Shown: positions 17,731 to 26,872 of the stretch, in pieces
Position numbering within the stretch: position 1 is the stretch's first letter
How the letters are laid out: every line of letters begins with the position of its first letter
Assembly: GCF_001426565.1 (NCBI RefSeq)
Contig: NZ_LMFA01000005.1
Coordinates: forward strand, 46,621-110,620
Length of the DNA stretch: 64,000 bases
Direction: 5' to 3'
From: Rhizobium sp. Root482
GTDB taxonomy: Bacteria; Pseudomonadota; Alphaproteobacteria; Rhizobiales; Rhizobiaceae
Translations under genes and position numbers: made by a program
Notes under the pieces: model-generated
What the model was told of the DNA's origin: nothing
Database searches by the model: none
Seen by the model: only the letters and a program-made list of their open reading frames with translations

Positions 17731-18741
17731 TCAGGCGACGCCGGCGCGAAGCAGGTCGTGGATGTGCAATATGCCGCTCGGAAGGCCCGAATCATCGACG
17801 AGGAAGAGGACCGTGACCTTCTGCGCCTGCATGAGCTCCATCGCGGCGCTTGCCAGCATGCCCTGCGTGATGACCCTCGGCTTGTGCGACATCACCGCAT
17901 CGACCGTTTCCAGGAGAAGGTCGCGCGACATATGCCGCCGCAGGTCGCCGTCGGTGATGACGCCAACAAGTCGGCCCTCTTCATCGAGGACCCCGACGAC
18001 GCCGAAGCCCTTGGAGGACATCTGGATGACCGCGTCGCCCATGGCGCTGCCCAGCGGCAAAAGCGGCATGGCTTCGCCGCTGTGTGCCAATTCCTGGACT
18101 AAGAGCAACTGCGAGCCAAGCTTGCCGCCCGGATGGAAAACCTTGAAATCCTGCGCCGAAAAGCCGCGCCGTTCGAGAAGGGCGATCGCCAAGGCATCGC
18201 CGACGGCCAGTTGCAGCATGGCAGAAGTGGTCGGCGCCAGGCCATGCGGGCAGGCCTCCTGCACCTTCGGCAAGGTGATGGCAACTGTGGAGTTTCGCGC
18301 CAGGAGGCTATCGGCATTGGACGTCACGGACACGACGGCAACGTTGAAACGCTTGGCATAGGTCAGCATATTGCCAAGCTCGACGGTTTCCCCGGACCAG
18401 GAAAGCAGAATGAGCAGATCATCCGAGGTGATCATGCCGAGGTCGCCGTGGCTTGCCTCGGTCGGGTGGACGAAATAGGCCGACGTGCCGGTCGATGCCA
18501 TGGTGGCGGCGATCTTGCGGCCGATATGGCCGCTCTTGCCGATGCCCGAAACGACCACACGGCCACGCCCCTGGGCGATCAGTTCGACCGCATCGACAAA
18601 GCTGCGCGACAGGGCGACATCCGCGGAAAAGCAGGTCGCCAACGCATTCACGCCATCGACCGCAGCCGCAATGGATCGAGCGATCGATTGACGCACTGCA
18701 TCCTGTTCGGGGGTGTTCATATCGACGTGCCTGAGACCCAT
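17731..18741 (-). CDS. kpsF: Arabinose-5-phosphate isomerase (KpsF/KdsD)
   Basis: Protein of 336 residues from the second of two adjacent ATGs. The second has the better distance (7 bases) to AAGGAG; the first at 18744 is equally in frame. It has an N-terminal SIS sugar-isomerase domain (VVSGIGKSGHIGRKIAATMASTG, SWSGET, NADSLLA) and a C-terminal pair of CBS domains (VVGVLDEEGRLVGVITDGDLRR). It converts ribulose-5-P to arabinose-5-P, the first step to Kdo-type sugars. Capsule-linked paralogues (kpsF) usually sit with kps genes, and Sinorhizobium rkp-1 ends with kpsF3, so this copy probably feeds the capsule Kdo or a Kdo-like sugar rather than LPS core. Confidence 0.93.
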   Translation of the reverse strand: MGLRHVDMNTPEQDAVRQSIARSIAAAVDGVNALATCFSADVALSRSFVDAVELIAQGRGRVVVSGIGKSGHIGRKIAATMASTGTSAYFVHPTEASHGDLGMITSDDLLILLSWSGETVELGNMLTYAKRFNVAVVSVTSNADSLLARNSTVAITLPKVQEACPHGLAPTTSAMLQLAVGDALAIALLERRGFSAQDFKVFHPGGKLGSQLLLVQELAHSGEAMPLLPLGSAMGDAVIQMSSKGFGVVGVLDEEGRLVGVITDGDLRRHMSRDLLLETVDAVMSHKPRVITQGMLASAAMELMQAQKVTVLFLVDDSGLPSGILHIHDLLRAGVA

Positions 18742-18845
18742 CATCGTGCTCCTTGATTATTTGGAACCGCTTATATGCGCGGCATCGTCAGATCAAATGA
18801 ATATTCCACGACAGTCCGTTTTTTGACTCGCAAAATATTCCGATA

Positions 18846-19310
18846 TCAACCTGCCCGTTTCACCCCAAGCCCATCCTCGTCGAGAAGGGGCTGCCCGGGA
18901 TTACCGACAAAATCTTCCAGCGTCATCGTATCGAGAATATCGGCGATGGCGTCGCGGACGGTCGTCATCGAGCGCCGCACTTCGCAGGTCTCGGGATCGT
19001 TGCAATCGTCGCAAAGTTCATAGGCAGTGCGGCTTGCGCAGCGGATCGGCGCCAGCGGGCCGTCGAGCGTGCGCACCACCTGGCCGATGCGGATTTCGCT
19101 GGCCGGCCGCGACAGGGAATAGCCGCCCCCCGGTCCCTTCTTCGAACGCAGGATGCCGGCATTGCGCAGTTCCAGCAAAATCGTGTCGAGAAACTTCTTC
19201 GGGATATTGTTGCGGGTTGCGATCTCCGTGATGAACGCGGTTTCGCCCGGTTCCAGCTTGGCAAGATCTACCAGCGCCTTCAGTCCGTATTTTCCCTTTT
19301 TCGTCAGCAT
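18846..19310 (-). CDS. Rrf2-family transcriptional regulator with a cysteine cluster
   Basis: Protein of 154 residues. The N-terminal winged helix MLTKKGKYGLKALVDLA and the SKKGPGGGYSL wing are typical of Rrf2 proteins (IscR, NsrR, CymR). Four cysteines follow in the span CASRTAYELCDDCNDPETC (about residues 91-109). Three cysteines in this region hold an Fe-S cluster in IscR/NsrR-type members, so iron-sulphur or redox sensing is plausible. It is not RirA: the N-terminus and cysteine spacing differ from the rhizobial iron regulator as I recall it. It lies upstream of kpsF on the same strand with about a 100-base gap, so a shared transcript is possible but not shown. The target is unknown. Confidence 0.85.
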   Translation of the reverse strand: MLTKKGKYGLKALVDLAKLEPGETAFITEIATRNNIPKKFLDTILLELRNAGILRSKKGPGGGYSLSRPASEIRIGQVVRTLDGPLAPIRCASRTAYELCDDCNDPETCEVRRSMTTVRDAIADILDTMTLEDFVGNPGQPLLDEDGLGVKRAG

Positions 19311-19456
19311 GCCTATGCTCTTTCACAAAGAGGCGCGCAAAGCCGCGCCGCCTTGTCGATTGCCGTCACATGATCCGGCATAGCACAAGAGAAGCCATGT
19401 CAATATACCGATTTGATGAAAATCTCGGCTTTATGCCGCTTCTGCCCGTTCACGGC

Positions 19457-19687
19457 TCAGGCGGCGGCGTATCCGCCCGCAGCCGCGGGCAGCGATATCG
19501 GCGCGTCGGGAATATCGCGAGCGGTCATCAACCGGCTGACCGCCGCCCTCGCCTCGTCCGCCGAGCGAAACCGCCGCGAATCCAGATCCCAGACGTGATA
19601 TTTGACAGCGACGAATTTCAGCCGACCGGCATCCGGAACGACGACGCCGACGGCTTCCCCGTCGAATTCTATAACCTGCTTGTTCAT
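19457..19687 (-). CDS. Small conserved-type hypothetical protein
   Basis: Seventy-six residues starting MNKQVIEFDGEAVGVVVPD and ending in alanine-rich sequence. The start at 19687 is supported by GGAAGGAG ten bases upstream. The first half has alternating hydrophobic residues (VGVVVPDAGRLKFVAVKYHVWDL), suggesting a small beta-rich fold. The second half has a helix with an SADEARAAVSRL pattern. There is no signal peptide or membrane segment. I do not recognise a family. It precedes the Rrf2 gene on the same strand with about a 146-base gap. Confidence 0.6.
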   Translation of the reverse strand: MNKQVIEFDGEAVGVVVPDAGRLKFVAVKYHVWDLDSRRFRSADEARAAVSRLMTARDIPDAPISLPAAAGGYAAA

Positions 19688-20124
19688 GGAATGACGCTCC
19701 TTCCGCGCGCAGCGCGGACAATTCAAAATCGTGCGAATTTCAAGAAAGGACTGTGTGTGGATCACATTCGCCAGGTGGCGAACGCACAAAGGTCTTTTAT
19801 TGCGCGACAATGGGAACGCGTGCCTTTGAAGGTGGCAATGCGGTCAATCGAAAACATGGCTCTCTCCCTAGGCTGGGCCGTGGCGGCAAGCACCCGGCAG
19901 GTTACGAGCATCCGCCCTTGATTGGCTTGGCGGATGTTCAGACGCTATAATAAACCATCATTTTAATCAATTAAAATAGATGGACGTTGGAAAATAATGC
20001 TCATTTACTCAAGATTCTCAGCAAATGAAGCATTTCCTGTTTCAGGATTACTGCAAAGTAGAATGAGAATCTCGTTTCGAGCGATGTTTCCGATACGGGC
20101 TTTATCTAGTCCATCGCAGTGACG
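19688..20124. other. Gene-free region with AT-rich, highly structured centre
   Basis: No convincing gene lies between the small protein and the secDF terminator. The part from about 19935 to 20100 is strikingly AT-rich for this genome. At 19955-19983 CCATC-ATTTTAAT-CA-ATTAAAAT-A-GATGG folds into a long hairpin. At 20012-20020 and 20064-20072 AGATTCTCA and TGAGAATCT form a 9-bp inverted repeat enclosing CCTG-TTT-CAGG. This looks like an untranslated RNA or a cluster of protein-binding sites. It could serve the small gene transcribed leftwards, but its distance (more than 250 bases) makes a separate element more likely. Confidence 0.4.
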
Positions 20125-20150
20125 AAAAAAGGGCGGCCGAGGCCGCCCTT
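20125..20150 (-). terminator. Rho-independent terminator of secDF
   Basis: On the minus strand, 22 bases after the secDF stop, GGGCGGCC-TC-GGCCGCCC forms a perfect 8-bp GC stem followed directly by six T residues. Confidence 0.9.
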
Positions 20151-20172
20151 TCGATTTTTATCGTCGACCCGT

Positions 20173-22704
20173 TCAGGTCTTGACCGATTCGACCCCGGGC
20201 GCGCGGGCCGTCTCGCGGTCCTTCCACCAGCGGCTTAGGAAGAGCAGGATCGGTCCGCCGATATAGATCGACGAGGTGGTCGCCACGATGACGCCGAAAA
20301 TCATCGGCCAGGCGAAGCTCTTTACAGCATCCCCGCCCCAAATCGCCATCGGCACCAGGGAGAAGGCCGTTGCCATCGAGGTGAAGATACACCGCGCTAG
20401 AACCTGGTTGATCGACAGGTCGATCAGTTCCGAGAACGGCATCGACTTGTACTTGCGCAGGTTTTCACGCATGCGGTCGTAAACCACCACCTTGTCGTTG
20501 ACCGAATAACCGATCATCGTCAGCAGCGCGGCGATGGCCGTCAGGTTGAAATCGATACCGCTCAACGCAAAGAAGCCGATCGTCTTGGTGATGTCGAGCA
20601 GGAGCACCGCGATGGCGCCCACCGCGAAGTGCCACTCGAACCGCCACCAGATGTAGAACAGGATCGCCAGCATCGCGAGCGCCACCGCGAGGAAGCCCGA
20701 ACGGGCAAGTTCCGCGCTGATCGTGGGGCCGACGACTTCCGTGCGCTCGAAGCTCACATCGGGCACGACCTTGCCGACCGTCTCCTTGATCTTGTTGAGC
20801 GCGACGGTCTGTTCCTGTTCGCCGCCAGGCTGGCGCTGGACGCGGATCAGGACAGTCTGTCCCTGCCCGAATTCCTGCAGAGCCACTTCGCCGATGCCAA
20901 GCCCTTCAAGCTCGTCACGCAGGGCCGCGAGTTCCAGTTTGGACTTCGAGACAGCTTCGACCTGGATGCCGCCGACAAAATCGATGCCGTAATTGAGACC
21001 GGGCGTGAAGAACAGGACGACGGAGCTTACCGACAGGATAGCCGACATGCCGATGGCGACGAAGCGCCCCTTCATGAAGGAAATCTGTGGCAGATGTCGA
21101 ACCTTGCCGAACAGCGAAGGGATTTCCAGCTTCTTCATCTTCCGGCGGACGACCACTTCGCGCATTGCAAGACGCACGATGGTGATCGAGGTGAACATCG
21201 AGATGACGATGCCGAGCATCATGGTGATGGCGAAGCCGCGCACCGGGCCGGTTCCGAACATGAACAGGAGAATGGTGCCGGTAAGCGTCGTCACGTTGCT
21301 GTCGATGATCGTCGCATAGGCCTTGCTGAAGCCGATATCGAGCGCCTTCATGGCGCCGGCACCAGCTGCGGTCTCTTCGCGGATACGGGCGTTGATCAGG
21401 ATATTCGCATCCACCGCCATACCGATGCCGAGAATGATACCGGCAATCCCAGGCAATGTCAGCGTCGAACCGAGCATGCCGAGCACGCCGATGGTCAGGA
21501 TGGTATGGAGCAGAAGGCCGAGATTGGCGATCAGTCCCCATGATCCGTAGAGAACCACCATAAGCACGACGACGAGGGCGAAGCCGGCAAGGCCGGTATA
21601 GACGCCCATGCGGATCGAATCCGAGCCGAGATTGGGGCCGACGGAACGTTCCTCGATAATGGTGAGCGGTGCCGGCAGGGCGCCTGAGCGCAGCAGCGCC
21701 GAGAGCACGGTTGCTTCCTGGGCGGTGAAATTGCCGCTGATCTGGCCCTGGCCGCCCGGGATCGGTTCGTTGATGCGCGGCGCCGTCAGAACCTTGCCGT
21801 CGAGCACGATGGCGAAGGGCAGGCCGACATTATCGCGGGTGATCTCGGCGAACTGGCGTGCGCCCTGGGCATCGAAGGTGAAGGAAACGATCGGCTCGTT
21901 GGTCTGCTGATTGAAGCCGGCTTTGGCGTCCGAGAGCCGTTCGCCGGAAATCGCCACGCGGCTTTCCACCGCATATTTGCCGCCATCATTGGCACCGGGC
22001 AGGATATCGACGCCGCGCGGCGCGATGCCGCTGTTCGGATCGACCGAGGTGTCCACCATGTGGAAGCTCATCTGCGCGGTCGAGCCGAGCAGCTGGCGCA
22101 GGCGGGTCGGATCCTGCAGGCCCGGCAACTGGACGAGGATGCGGTCCGAGCCGACGCGCTGGATCAGCGGTTCGGCGACGCCGACCTGGTCGACGCGGCG
22201 GCGGATGATTTCCAGACTCTGGTCAACGGCGGCGGTCATGCGGTCGCTGAGACCGGCCTCCGTCAGCCTCACATTGATCGTGTCGCCGGCCGTCGTGACC
22301 TCGATGTCGGAGCTTCCCGTCCCGAAACCGAGCGTGCCCACCGGCGCGGCCAGTTCCTGGATCTTCGGCATGACCTTGTCGCGGTCGGCCGGATCGGCGA
22401 TCTTCACGGCAATCGCGTCGCCGGCAATACGGGCCGAGGACGTGGGCACGCGCTCGGCGCGCAACGCACCACGGATATCGTCGAGAAGCGTATCGAGCCG
22501 GGCCTTTCGCAGGCCGGCGGCATCGACCTCGAGCACCAGATGCGAGCCGCCCTTCAGGTCGAGGCCGAGGGTGACCGGCGACACCGGCAGGAAGGCGGCG
22601 AACCGCTCACGGGCAGCCGGCGAGAGAACATTGGGAAGTGCCGCGACGATACCAAAGAGGGTAATCGCGACATAGGCCAGGACGGCCCATTTCGAAGTGC
22701 GCAT
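20173..22704 (-). CDS. secDF: Fused protein-export membrane protein SecDF
   Basis: Protein of 843 residues combining SecD and SecF. The SecD half starts with one membrane segment (8-28), then GLDLKGGSHLVLEVD (D1 motif), the periplasmic P1 domain and five more segments with GMAVDANILINARIREE. The SecF half begins near residue 545 (RFVAIGMSAILSV), with GLNYGIDFVGGIQVE and SVNDKVVVYDRMREN. Twelve membrane helices in total fit the RND-type SecDF, which uses proton motive force to pull translocating proteins out of SecYEG. It is followed by a strong terminator and preceded by a small exported-protein gene on the same strand. yajC, often nearby in other bacteria, is not in this window. Confidence 0.96.
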   Translation of the reverse strand: MRTSKWAVLAYVAITLFGIVAALPNVLSPAARERFAAFLPVSPVTLGLDLKGGSHLVLEVDAAGLRKARLDTLLDDIRGALRAERVPTSSARIAGDAIAVKIADPADRDKVMPKIQELAAPVGTLGFGTGSSDIEVTTAGDTINVRLTEAGLSDRMTAAVDQSLEIIRRRVDQVGVAEPLIQRVGSDRILVQLPGLQDPTRLRQLLGSTAQMSFHMVDTSVDPNSGIAPRGVDILPGANDGGKYAVESRVAISGERLSDAKAGFNQQTNEPIVSFTFDAQGARQFAEITRDNVGLPFAIVLDGKVLTAPRINEPIPGGQGQISGNFTAQEATVLSALLRSGALPAPLTIIEERSVGPNLGSDSIRMGVYTGLAGFALVVVLMVVLYGSWGLIANLGLLLHTILTIGVLGMLGSTLTLPGIAGIILGIGMAVDANILINARIREETAAGAGAMKALDIGFSKAYATIIDSNVTTLTGTILLFMFGTGPVRGFAITMMLGIVISMFTSITIVRLAMREVVVRRKMKKLEIPSLFGKVRHLPQISFMKGRFVAIGMSAILSVSSVVLFFTPGLNYGIDFVGGIQVEAVSKSKLELAALRDELEGLGIGEVALQEFGQGQTVLIRVQRQPGGEQEQTVALNKIKETVGKVVPDVSFERTEVVGPTISAELARSGFLAVALAMLAILFYIWWRFEWHFAVGAIAVLLLDITKTIGFFALSGIDFNLTAIAALLTMIGYSVNDKVVVYDRMRENLRKYKSMPFSELIDLSINQVLARCIFTSMATAFSLVPMAIWGGDAVKSFAWPMIFGVIVATTSSIYIGGPILLFLSRWWKDRETARAPGVESVKT

Positions 22705-22812
22705 ATTGAGGTTCCATTATGACCCGCTTCCATCCGGTAAAACCTGGAACGCGAGTATGTGCATCAAAGGAAGAGTGCGCCGACGCGCAAGGACTGCCCC
22801 GGGAGGCAGCCG

Positions 22813-23241
22813 TCAGGCAAAAAACGCCGGTGGTCCGCGGACCCGGACGATATCGCCGCGCGCCGCGATCGTGGACGTCGATGAAATCTCGCCGACAGCT
22901 TCCCCACCAAGGGCGACGGCCGGGATGAAGACGGGTGCCGGCAGCACGAACGGACCTGTTCCGCCGGGCGAGGCCTTGCCGTCGGCACGGTCCGCCATGA
23001 AGCGCAGATCGGCAACGGGAAAGCCGCGAACCGCATAGCGCGACAGGCTGGGATCGGATGCGTCGCCTTGTGGGCTGGAGAAATCGCCGGCGCTCTGCTG
23101 CGCCGCAAGCCGCAAGGAAAAGCCCTGAGCCGTGGCTACGAACTGCATGGCAAGGGCGGCCGCCAGAAACCACAGCACGGCAAGAAACCTGCCGGCTTGG
23201 CTGCGATCAATCCTGTTGCCGTTCCAGCCCATGGAGGACAT
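22813..23241 (-). CDS. Small exported or membrane-anchored hypothetical protein
   Basis: Protein of 142 residues from the ATG at 23241, which has AAAGGA just upstream; an ATG three codons later is also possible. Residues about 15-40 (AGRFLAVLWFLAAALAMQFV and onward) form a signal anchor or a signal peptide ending in ATAQG. The rest is G/P/A-rich with two repeated-looking segments (DLRFMADRADG, EISSTSTIAARGDIVRVRG) and no known catalytic motif. It lies about 108 bases upstream of secDF on the same strand, so cotranscription is possible. I do not recognise a family. Confidence 0.6.
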   Translation of the reverse strand: MSSMGWNGNRIDRSQAGRFLAVLWFLAAALAMQFVATAQGFSLRLAAQQSAGDFSSPQGDASDPSLSRYAVRGFPVADLRFMADRADGKASPGGTGPFVLPAPVFIPAVALGGEAVGEISSTSTIAARGDIVRVRGPPAFFA

Positions 23242-23383
23242 CGTTCCTTTGCTTTGGCACACCAGCCTTTTTGGCGGGCCGGCCTGCCGCGAGATGCCGA
23301 AAGAGCGTGCGATTCAGCGCGAGCGGGCCTAAAAACCACCGCCCGTCGCCAAAGTCAAATATTTACCATCGGCGCGTTGTTGT

Positions 23384-24994
23384 TCAGACCGTCGCACCGG
23401 ATGTCCGGGTCTGGTGGATTTCGATCAGAGAGGGGCCGTCGCGTCCGGCGGCTTCGACAAGGGCGGCAGCGAGGCCGTCGATCTTCTCCAGTCGCATGGC
23501 CGGGACGCCATAGGCGCCGGCGGCGAGCAGGAAATCGGGCGCCGACGGCTTGACGCCCTCCGGCGTAATGTCGGCCTCGACCATGAAATTCTCGATCTCC
23601 TGATAACCGTCATTGTTCCAGACGAGGAAAATGACCTTGGCGCCGACATCACGGGCCGAGCCGATTTCGGCCAGCGAGAACTGGATACCGCCATCGCCGA
23701 CAAGGCAGATCACTGGCCTGTCCGGATCGGCCACGGCAGCGCCGACGGAAGCGGGTGGCGCATAGCCGAGCGCGCCGAAACCGGTGGCCGAATTGAACCA
23801 GGACTTGGCCCGCGGCGCATCGCAATAGAGATTGCCGGCATAGATGGCCTGGGTCGAATCCCCGACGATCGTGCACTCCGGCAGGGCCTTGTAGATGGCG
23901 TCGATAATGCCGATTTCGGTGCGTATCTTCGGCGTCAGCTCCGCCAGGACCGCCTTGCGCGCCGCCGCCGCCCGCTCCTTGCCCCGGTTCGGCGAATTTG
24001 CGGTGAGGAATGCGAGAATGCCGGCGGTTGCCGTTTTCGCGCCCGACAGGATGGAGAGCGCCGCATGCGGCCCGCGCGCCAGTTGCGCGGCATCGATATC
24101 GGTGCGGATGAGATTGCCGAGGATCGGAAAGCCGCCATTGGCATACATGTCGTAGTCGGTCTGGCCCATTTCGGTGCCGAGCGCGATCACCAGATCGGCA
24201 TCCGAAACCAGCGCCCGCACGGCATCGAGGCTGGGGCTTGCCGGCACCCGCAGCGGATGCCCCGCCAGCATGCCGCGGGCATTGACGGTCGTCACCACCG
24301 GCGCGCCGATGCGTTCCGCCAGCTCCCGGATTTCCGCCTCGGCCGTGATCGCGCCGCCGCCGCAGATGATCACCGGCCGGCTGGCATCGCCGCAAAGAAT
24401 GGCCGCCTTCTGCAGGGTTTCGGCATCGGCGCGTGGTCGCGTCGCGCCGGCCTTGCGCAGGACGGGCGTCGGGATCGGCGCGCTCATCACATCCGTCGGG
24501 ATTTCGATATGCACCGGCCCTGGCCGGCCGGAGCCGAGGATCGCGAAGGCCCTGTCGACGACAGAGGCAAGGTCGGTCGGGTTGAGCAGCGTGTGGGAAT
24601 AGAGCGCCAGCGTCTTGATCATGCCCTGCTGGTCGGGCAGTTCATGCAGCAGGCCCCGGCCGTGACCGAGCGACGAACGTCGGTTGACGCCGGAGATGAC
24701 CAGCATCGGGATCGAATCCTGGCGCGCCTGCGCCATCGCCGTGATCGTATTGGTCAGTCCCGGCCCGGTGATGACGAGCGCAACGCCAGGCTTGCCGCTG
24801 ACCCGCGCATAGCCATCGGCCATGAACCCCGCCCCTTGCTCGTGGCGCGGCGTCACGTGGCGGATCTTCGAGGCGGACAGGCCGCGATAAAGCTCGACCG
24901 TGTGCACGCCCGGAATGCCGAAGACGACCTCGACCTCGTTGGCCTCCAGCAGATCGACGAGCACTTCCCCAACGGTTTTCATCGCTTCGCTCAT
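23384..24994 (-). CDS. aruI: ThDP-dependent 2-ketoarginine (5-guanidino-2-oxopentanoate) decarboxylase, AruI-like
   Basis: Protein of 536 residues of the acetolactate-synthase-like ThDP family. The three domains are in order: the N-terminal PYR domain with the activating glutamate E52 in RHEQGAGFMADGYAR, the middle domain, and the PP domain with the cofactor motif VGDGGIQFS ... NNDGY. It overlaps the AruH-like transaminase by four bases. In Pseudomonas aeruginosa AruH converts arginine to 2-ketoarginine and AruI decarboxylates it to 4-guanidinobutyraldehyde. The pair here strongly suggests this arginine transaminase pathway rather than branched-chain amino acid synthesis, since no small ilvN-type subunit follows. 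Substrate specificity is inferred from context. Confidence 0.82.
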   Translation of the reverse strand: MSEAMKTVGEVLVDLLEANEVEVVFGIPGVHTVELYRGLSASKIRHVTPRHEQGAGFMADGYARVSGKPGVALVITGPGLTNTITAMAQARQDSIPMLVISGVNRRSSLGHGRGLLHELPDQQGMIKTLALYSHTLLNPTDLASVVDRAFAILGSGRPGPVHIEIPTDVMSAPIPTPVLRKAGATRPRADAETLQKAAILCGDASRPVIICGGGAITAEAEIRELAERIGAPVVTTVNARGMLAGHPLRVPASPSLDAVRALVSDADLVIALGTEMGQTDYDMYANGGFPILGNLIRTDIDAAQLARGPHAALSILSGAKTATAGILAFLTANSPNRGKERAAAARKAVLAELTPKIRTEIGIIDAIYKALPECTIVGDSTQAIYAGNLYCDAPRAKSWFNSATGFGALGYAPPASVGAAVADPDRPVICLVGDGGIQFSLAEIGSARDVGAKVIFLVWNNDGYQEIENFMVEADITPEGVKPSAPDFLLAAGAYGVPAMRLEKIDGLAAALVEAAGRDGPSLIEIHQTRTSGATV

Positions 24995-26181
24995 GCCCGA
25001 CGCTCCCTCGGTGCAGTCAGTCGGGTGGCCAATTTCGATATGCGGCGGCAGGCCTCGTCGATCGCCTCGCCTGGCACCGTCAGGCTGACGCGCACGTAGA
25101 AGGCCGCCTCTTCGCCGAAGGAACTGCCTGGCATGACGGCAACCCCTTCCTCCTCAAGCAGTGCCCAGGCAAAGGCCTCGCCGGTGAGTCCTGTGCCTGC
25201 CACGTCGAGCAGGATGAACATGCCGGCCTCCGGCGGCAACGCAACAATACCGGGCGCATCCGCAAGCCCTTGGGCGATCCGCTCGGCCCGGCCCTTGTAG
25301 GTTCGCCGCATCTCGGCGGAGGTCCCGATCTCATGCGTCAAGGCATAGGCCGTCATGTCGGCAATGAAGGGCTGGACGCCGAACAGCATGGTTTCCGAGA
25401 CAGGCAAGAGCCGCGCTGTGAACTCGGCAGGGCCGATCGCCCAGCCACTGCGAAAACCGGGCGCCGCATGCGATTTGGAAATCGACGACACCACGATGGT
25501 CCGCTCGGCAAGGTCCGCATCGTCGAAGGGCGAGGCGAACCGGCCGGAGAAGATCAGTTCCTCATAGACCTCGTCGCAGACGATCCAGAGATCGTGCTTG
25601 CGGCAGATCGCACCGAGCGCTGAAATCTCGTCCGCCGTCAGCACCGCACCGGTGGGATTGTGCGGCGTGTTGAGAAGCAGCACCCGGCATTCCGGGGTGA
25701 TGGCGCTTTCGAGATCGGCCGCCTGCATGTGGAAGCCATGTTCAGGCCTCAGCGGCACCGTCACGCGGTGGGCGCCGGTCGATTGGATGACGCCGTCATA
25801 GGTGGCATAGAGGGGATCGCCGACCAGCACACCGTCGCCGGCCTCGACCAGCCCGAGCATGACGGCGAAAAGGGCGGTCTGGGTGCCTGGAAAACACAGC
25901 ACGTTTTCAGCCGTCACGTCGGCCCGGCGCTTGGCGTAGCGTGCGGTCAGGGCGTTCACCACCGACGGCTCGCCGCGGCCGTTCGAATAGCGGTAGCGTC
26001 CGGCATTCATCGCCCTTTGCGCCTCGGCAAGCAGCGCAGGGTCGGGCGGCAGGTCGGGTTCGCCGATGGTCAGTTCGATAATGTCGGCGCCACTGGCCTT
26101 CATCTGTCGGGCGCGGATATGCAGGGCCCATTTTCCCGAGCCGAGATCGGCCAGGCGGTCGGTGATCGATGAATAGCGCAT
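24991..26181 (-). CDS. aruH: Class I aminotransferase, arginine:pyruvate transaminase-like (AruH)
   Basis: Protein of 396 residues, PLP fold-type I. GEPDLPP, TPHNPTGAVL, CDEVYEEL and the lysine motif SSISKSHAAPGFRSGW are the standard aspartate-aminotransferase landmarks; the last arginine region binds the substrate carboxylate. Length and context with the AruI-like gene (four-base overlap) point to arginine:pyruvate transaminase. It follows the TetR gene on the same strand after a 73-base gap, which may hold an internal promoter. The downstream steps (guanidinobutyraldehyde dehydrogenase, guanidinobutyrase) are not in this window. Confidence 0.82.
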   Translation of the reverse strand: MRYSSITDRLADLGSGKWALHIRARQMKASGADIIELTIGEPDLPPDPALLAEAQRAMNAGRYRYSNGRGEPSVVNALTARYAKRRADVTAENVLCFPGTQTALFAVMLGLVEAGDGVLVGDPLYATYDGVIQSTGAHRVTVPLRPEHGFHMQAADLESAITPECRVLLLNTPHNPTGAVLTADEISALGAICRKHDLWIVCDEVYEELIFSGRFASPFDDADLAERTIVVSSISKSHAAPGFRSGWAIGPAEFTARLLPVSETMLFGVQPFIADMTAYALTHEIGTSAEMRRTYKGRAERIAQGLADAPGIVALPPEAGMFILLDVAGTGLTGEAFAWALLEEEGVAVMPGSSFGEEAAFYVRVSLTVPGEAIDEACRRISKLATRLTAPRERRA

Positions 26182-26254
26182 GGGTGTCTCCTACCCCTAG
26201 ATCAAATATGTACGGCATCTTCAGCGCCCTCCGGCGCCGACGCGATGCCTCGTC

Positions 26255-26872
26255 CTAGTGGCTGCCGAGCGAAAGCCCGAGCAGGGCTTCGATCGCCGAC
26301 AGCGCGATCGAGGCGAGTTCCGCCTCTTCGAACAATTCACCTGCGAGGCAACCTTCGAGCCACAGCCCGTCGATGATGCCGTTGATGGCGATCGCGTGGC
26401 GGCGGCATTCGGCCTCGTCGGCAGGCCTGCCCTCCGCGACCAGGAAATCGCGAATCAGCGCCTGCAAGTCGTTGCGAAAAGCGAGATAGCCTTCGCGATG
26501 GATTGCCGCCAGTTCCGAATCCACCCGCACCTGGCTGATGAAGGAGGCCCAGAGCGACAGGCTGCGATCATTGGCGACCGGCGCCGTAAGGTTGAGCACG
26601 ATGAACTGCCGCAGCCGCGGGCCGGGCTCACCCGCCACATCGCCGGCCCTTGCGGCGAAATTGGCAAGCATCGCACGATAGGCCTCCGCCACCATCTGGT
26701 CCTTGGAGGCGAAATAATGCCGCATCAGGCCGGCCGTCACGCCCGCCCGGATGGCGATCTGGCGCACCGTCGCGCCCTGGAGGCCGAGTTCGGCGATCGT
26801 GTCGAGCGTCGCCTCGATCAGGTCCTGCCGCCGCTCGCCCTCCGGTGCGCGATGGAACGTCCGGCGGTTCAT
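26255..26872 (-). CDS. TetR-family repressor with BetI-like C-terminal domain
   Basis: Protein of 205 residues. The N-terminal helix-turn-helix is clear (RRQDLIEATLDTIAELGLQG, then VRQIAIRAGVTAGLMRHYF). The C-terminal domain, with a GIIDGLWLEGCL segment, resembles BetI/TetR_C_6 regulators. Its start overlaps the stop of the DDAH-like gene by four bases, so both are on one transcript, ahead of aruH and aruI. It is the natural candidate for controlling this arginine locus and the divergent transporter. Ligand and operator are unknown; an imperfect inverted repeat in the divergent promoter region (27803-27816) is one place to look. Confidence 0.87.
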   Translation of the reverse strand: MNRRTFHRAPEGERRQDLIEATLDTIAELGLQGATVRQIAIRAGVTAGLMRHYFASKDQMVAEAYRAMLANFAARAGDVAGEPGPRLRQFIVLNLTAPVANDRSLSLWASFISQVRVDSELAAIHREGYLAFRNDLQALIRDFLVAEGRPADEAECRRHAIAINGIIDGLWLEGCLAGELFEEAELASIALSAIEALLGLSLGSH

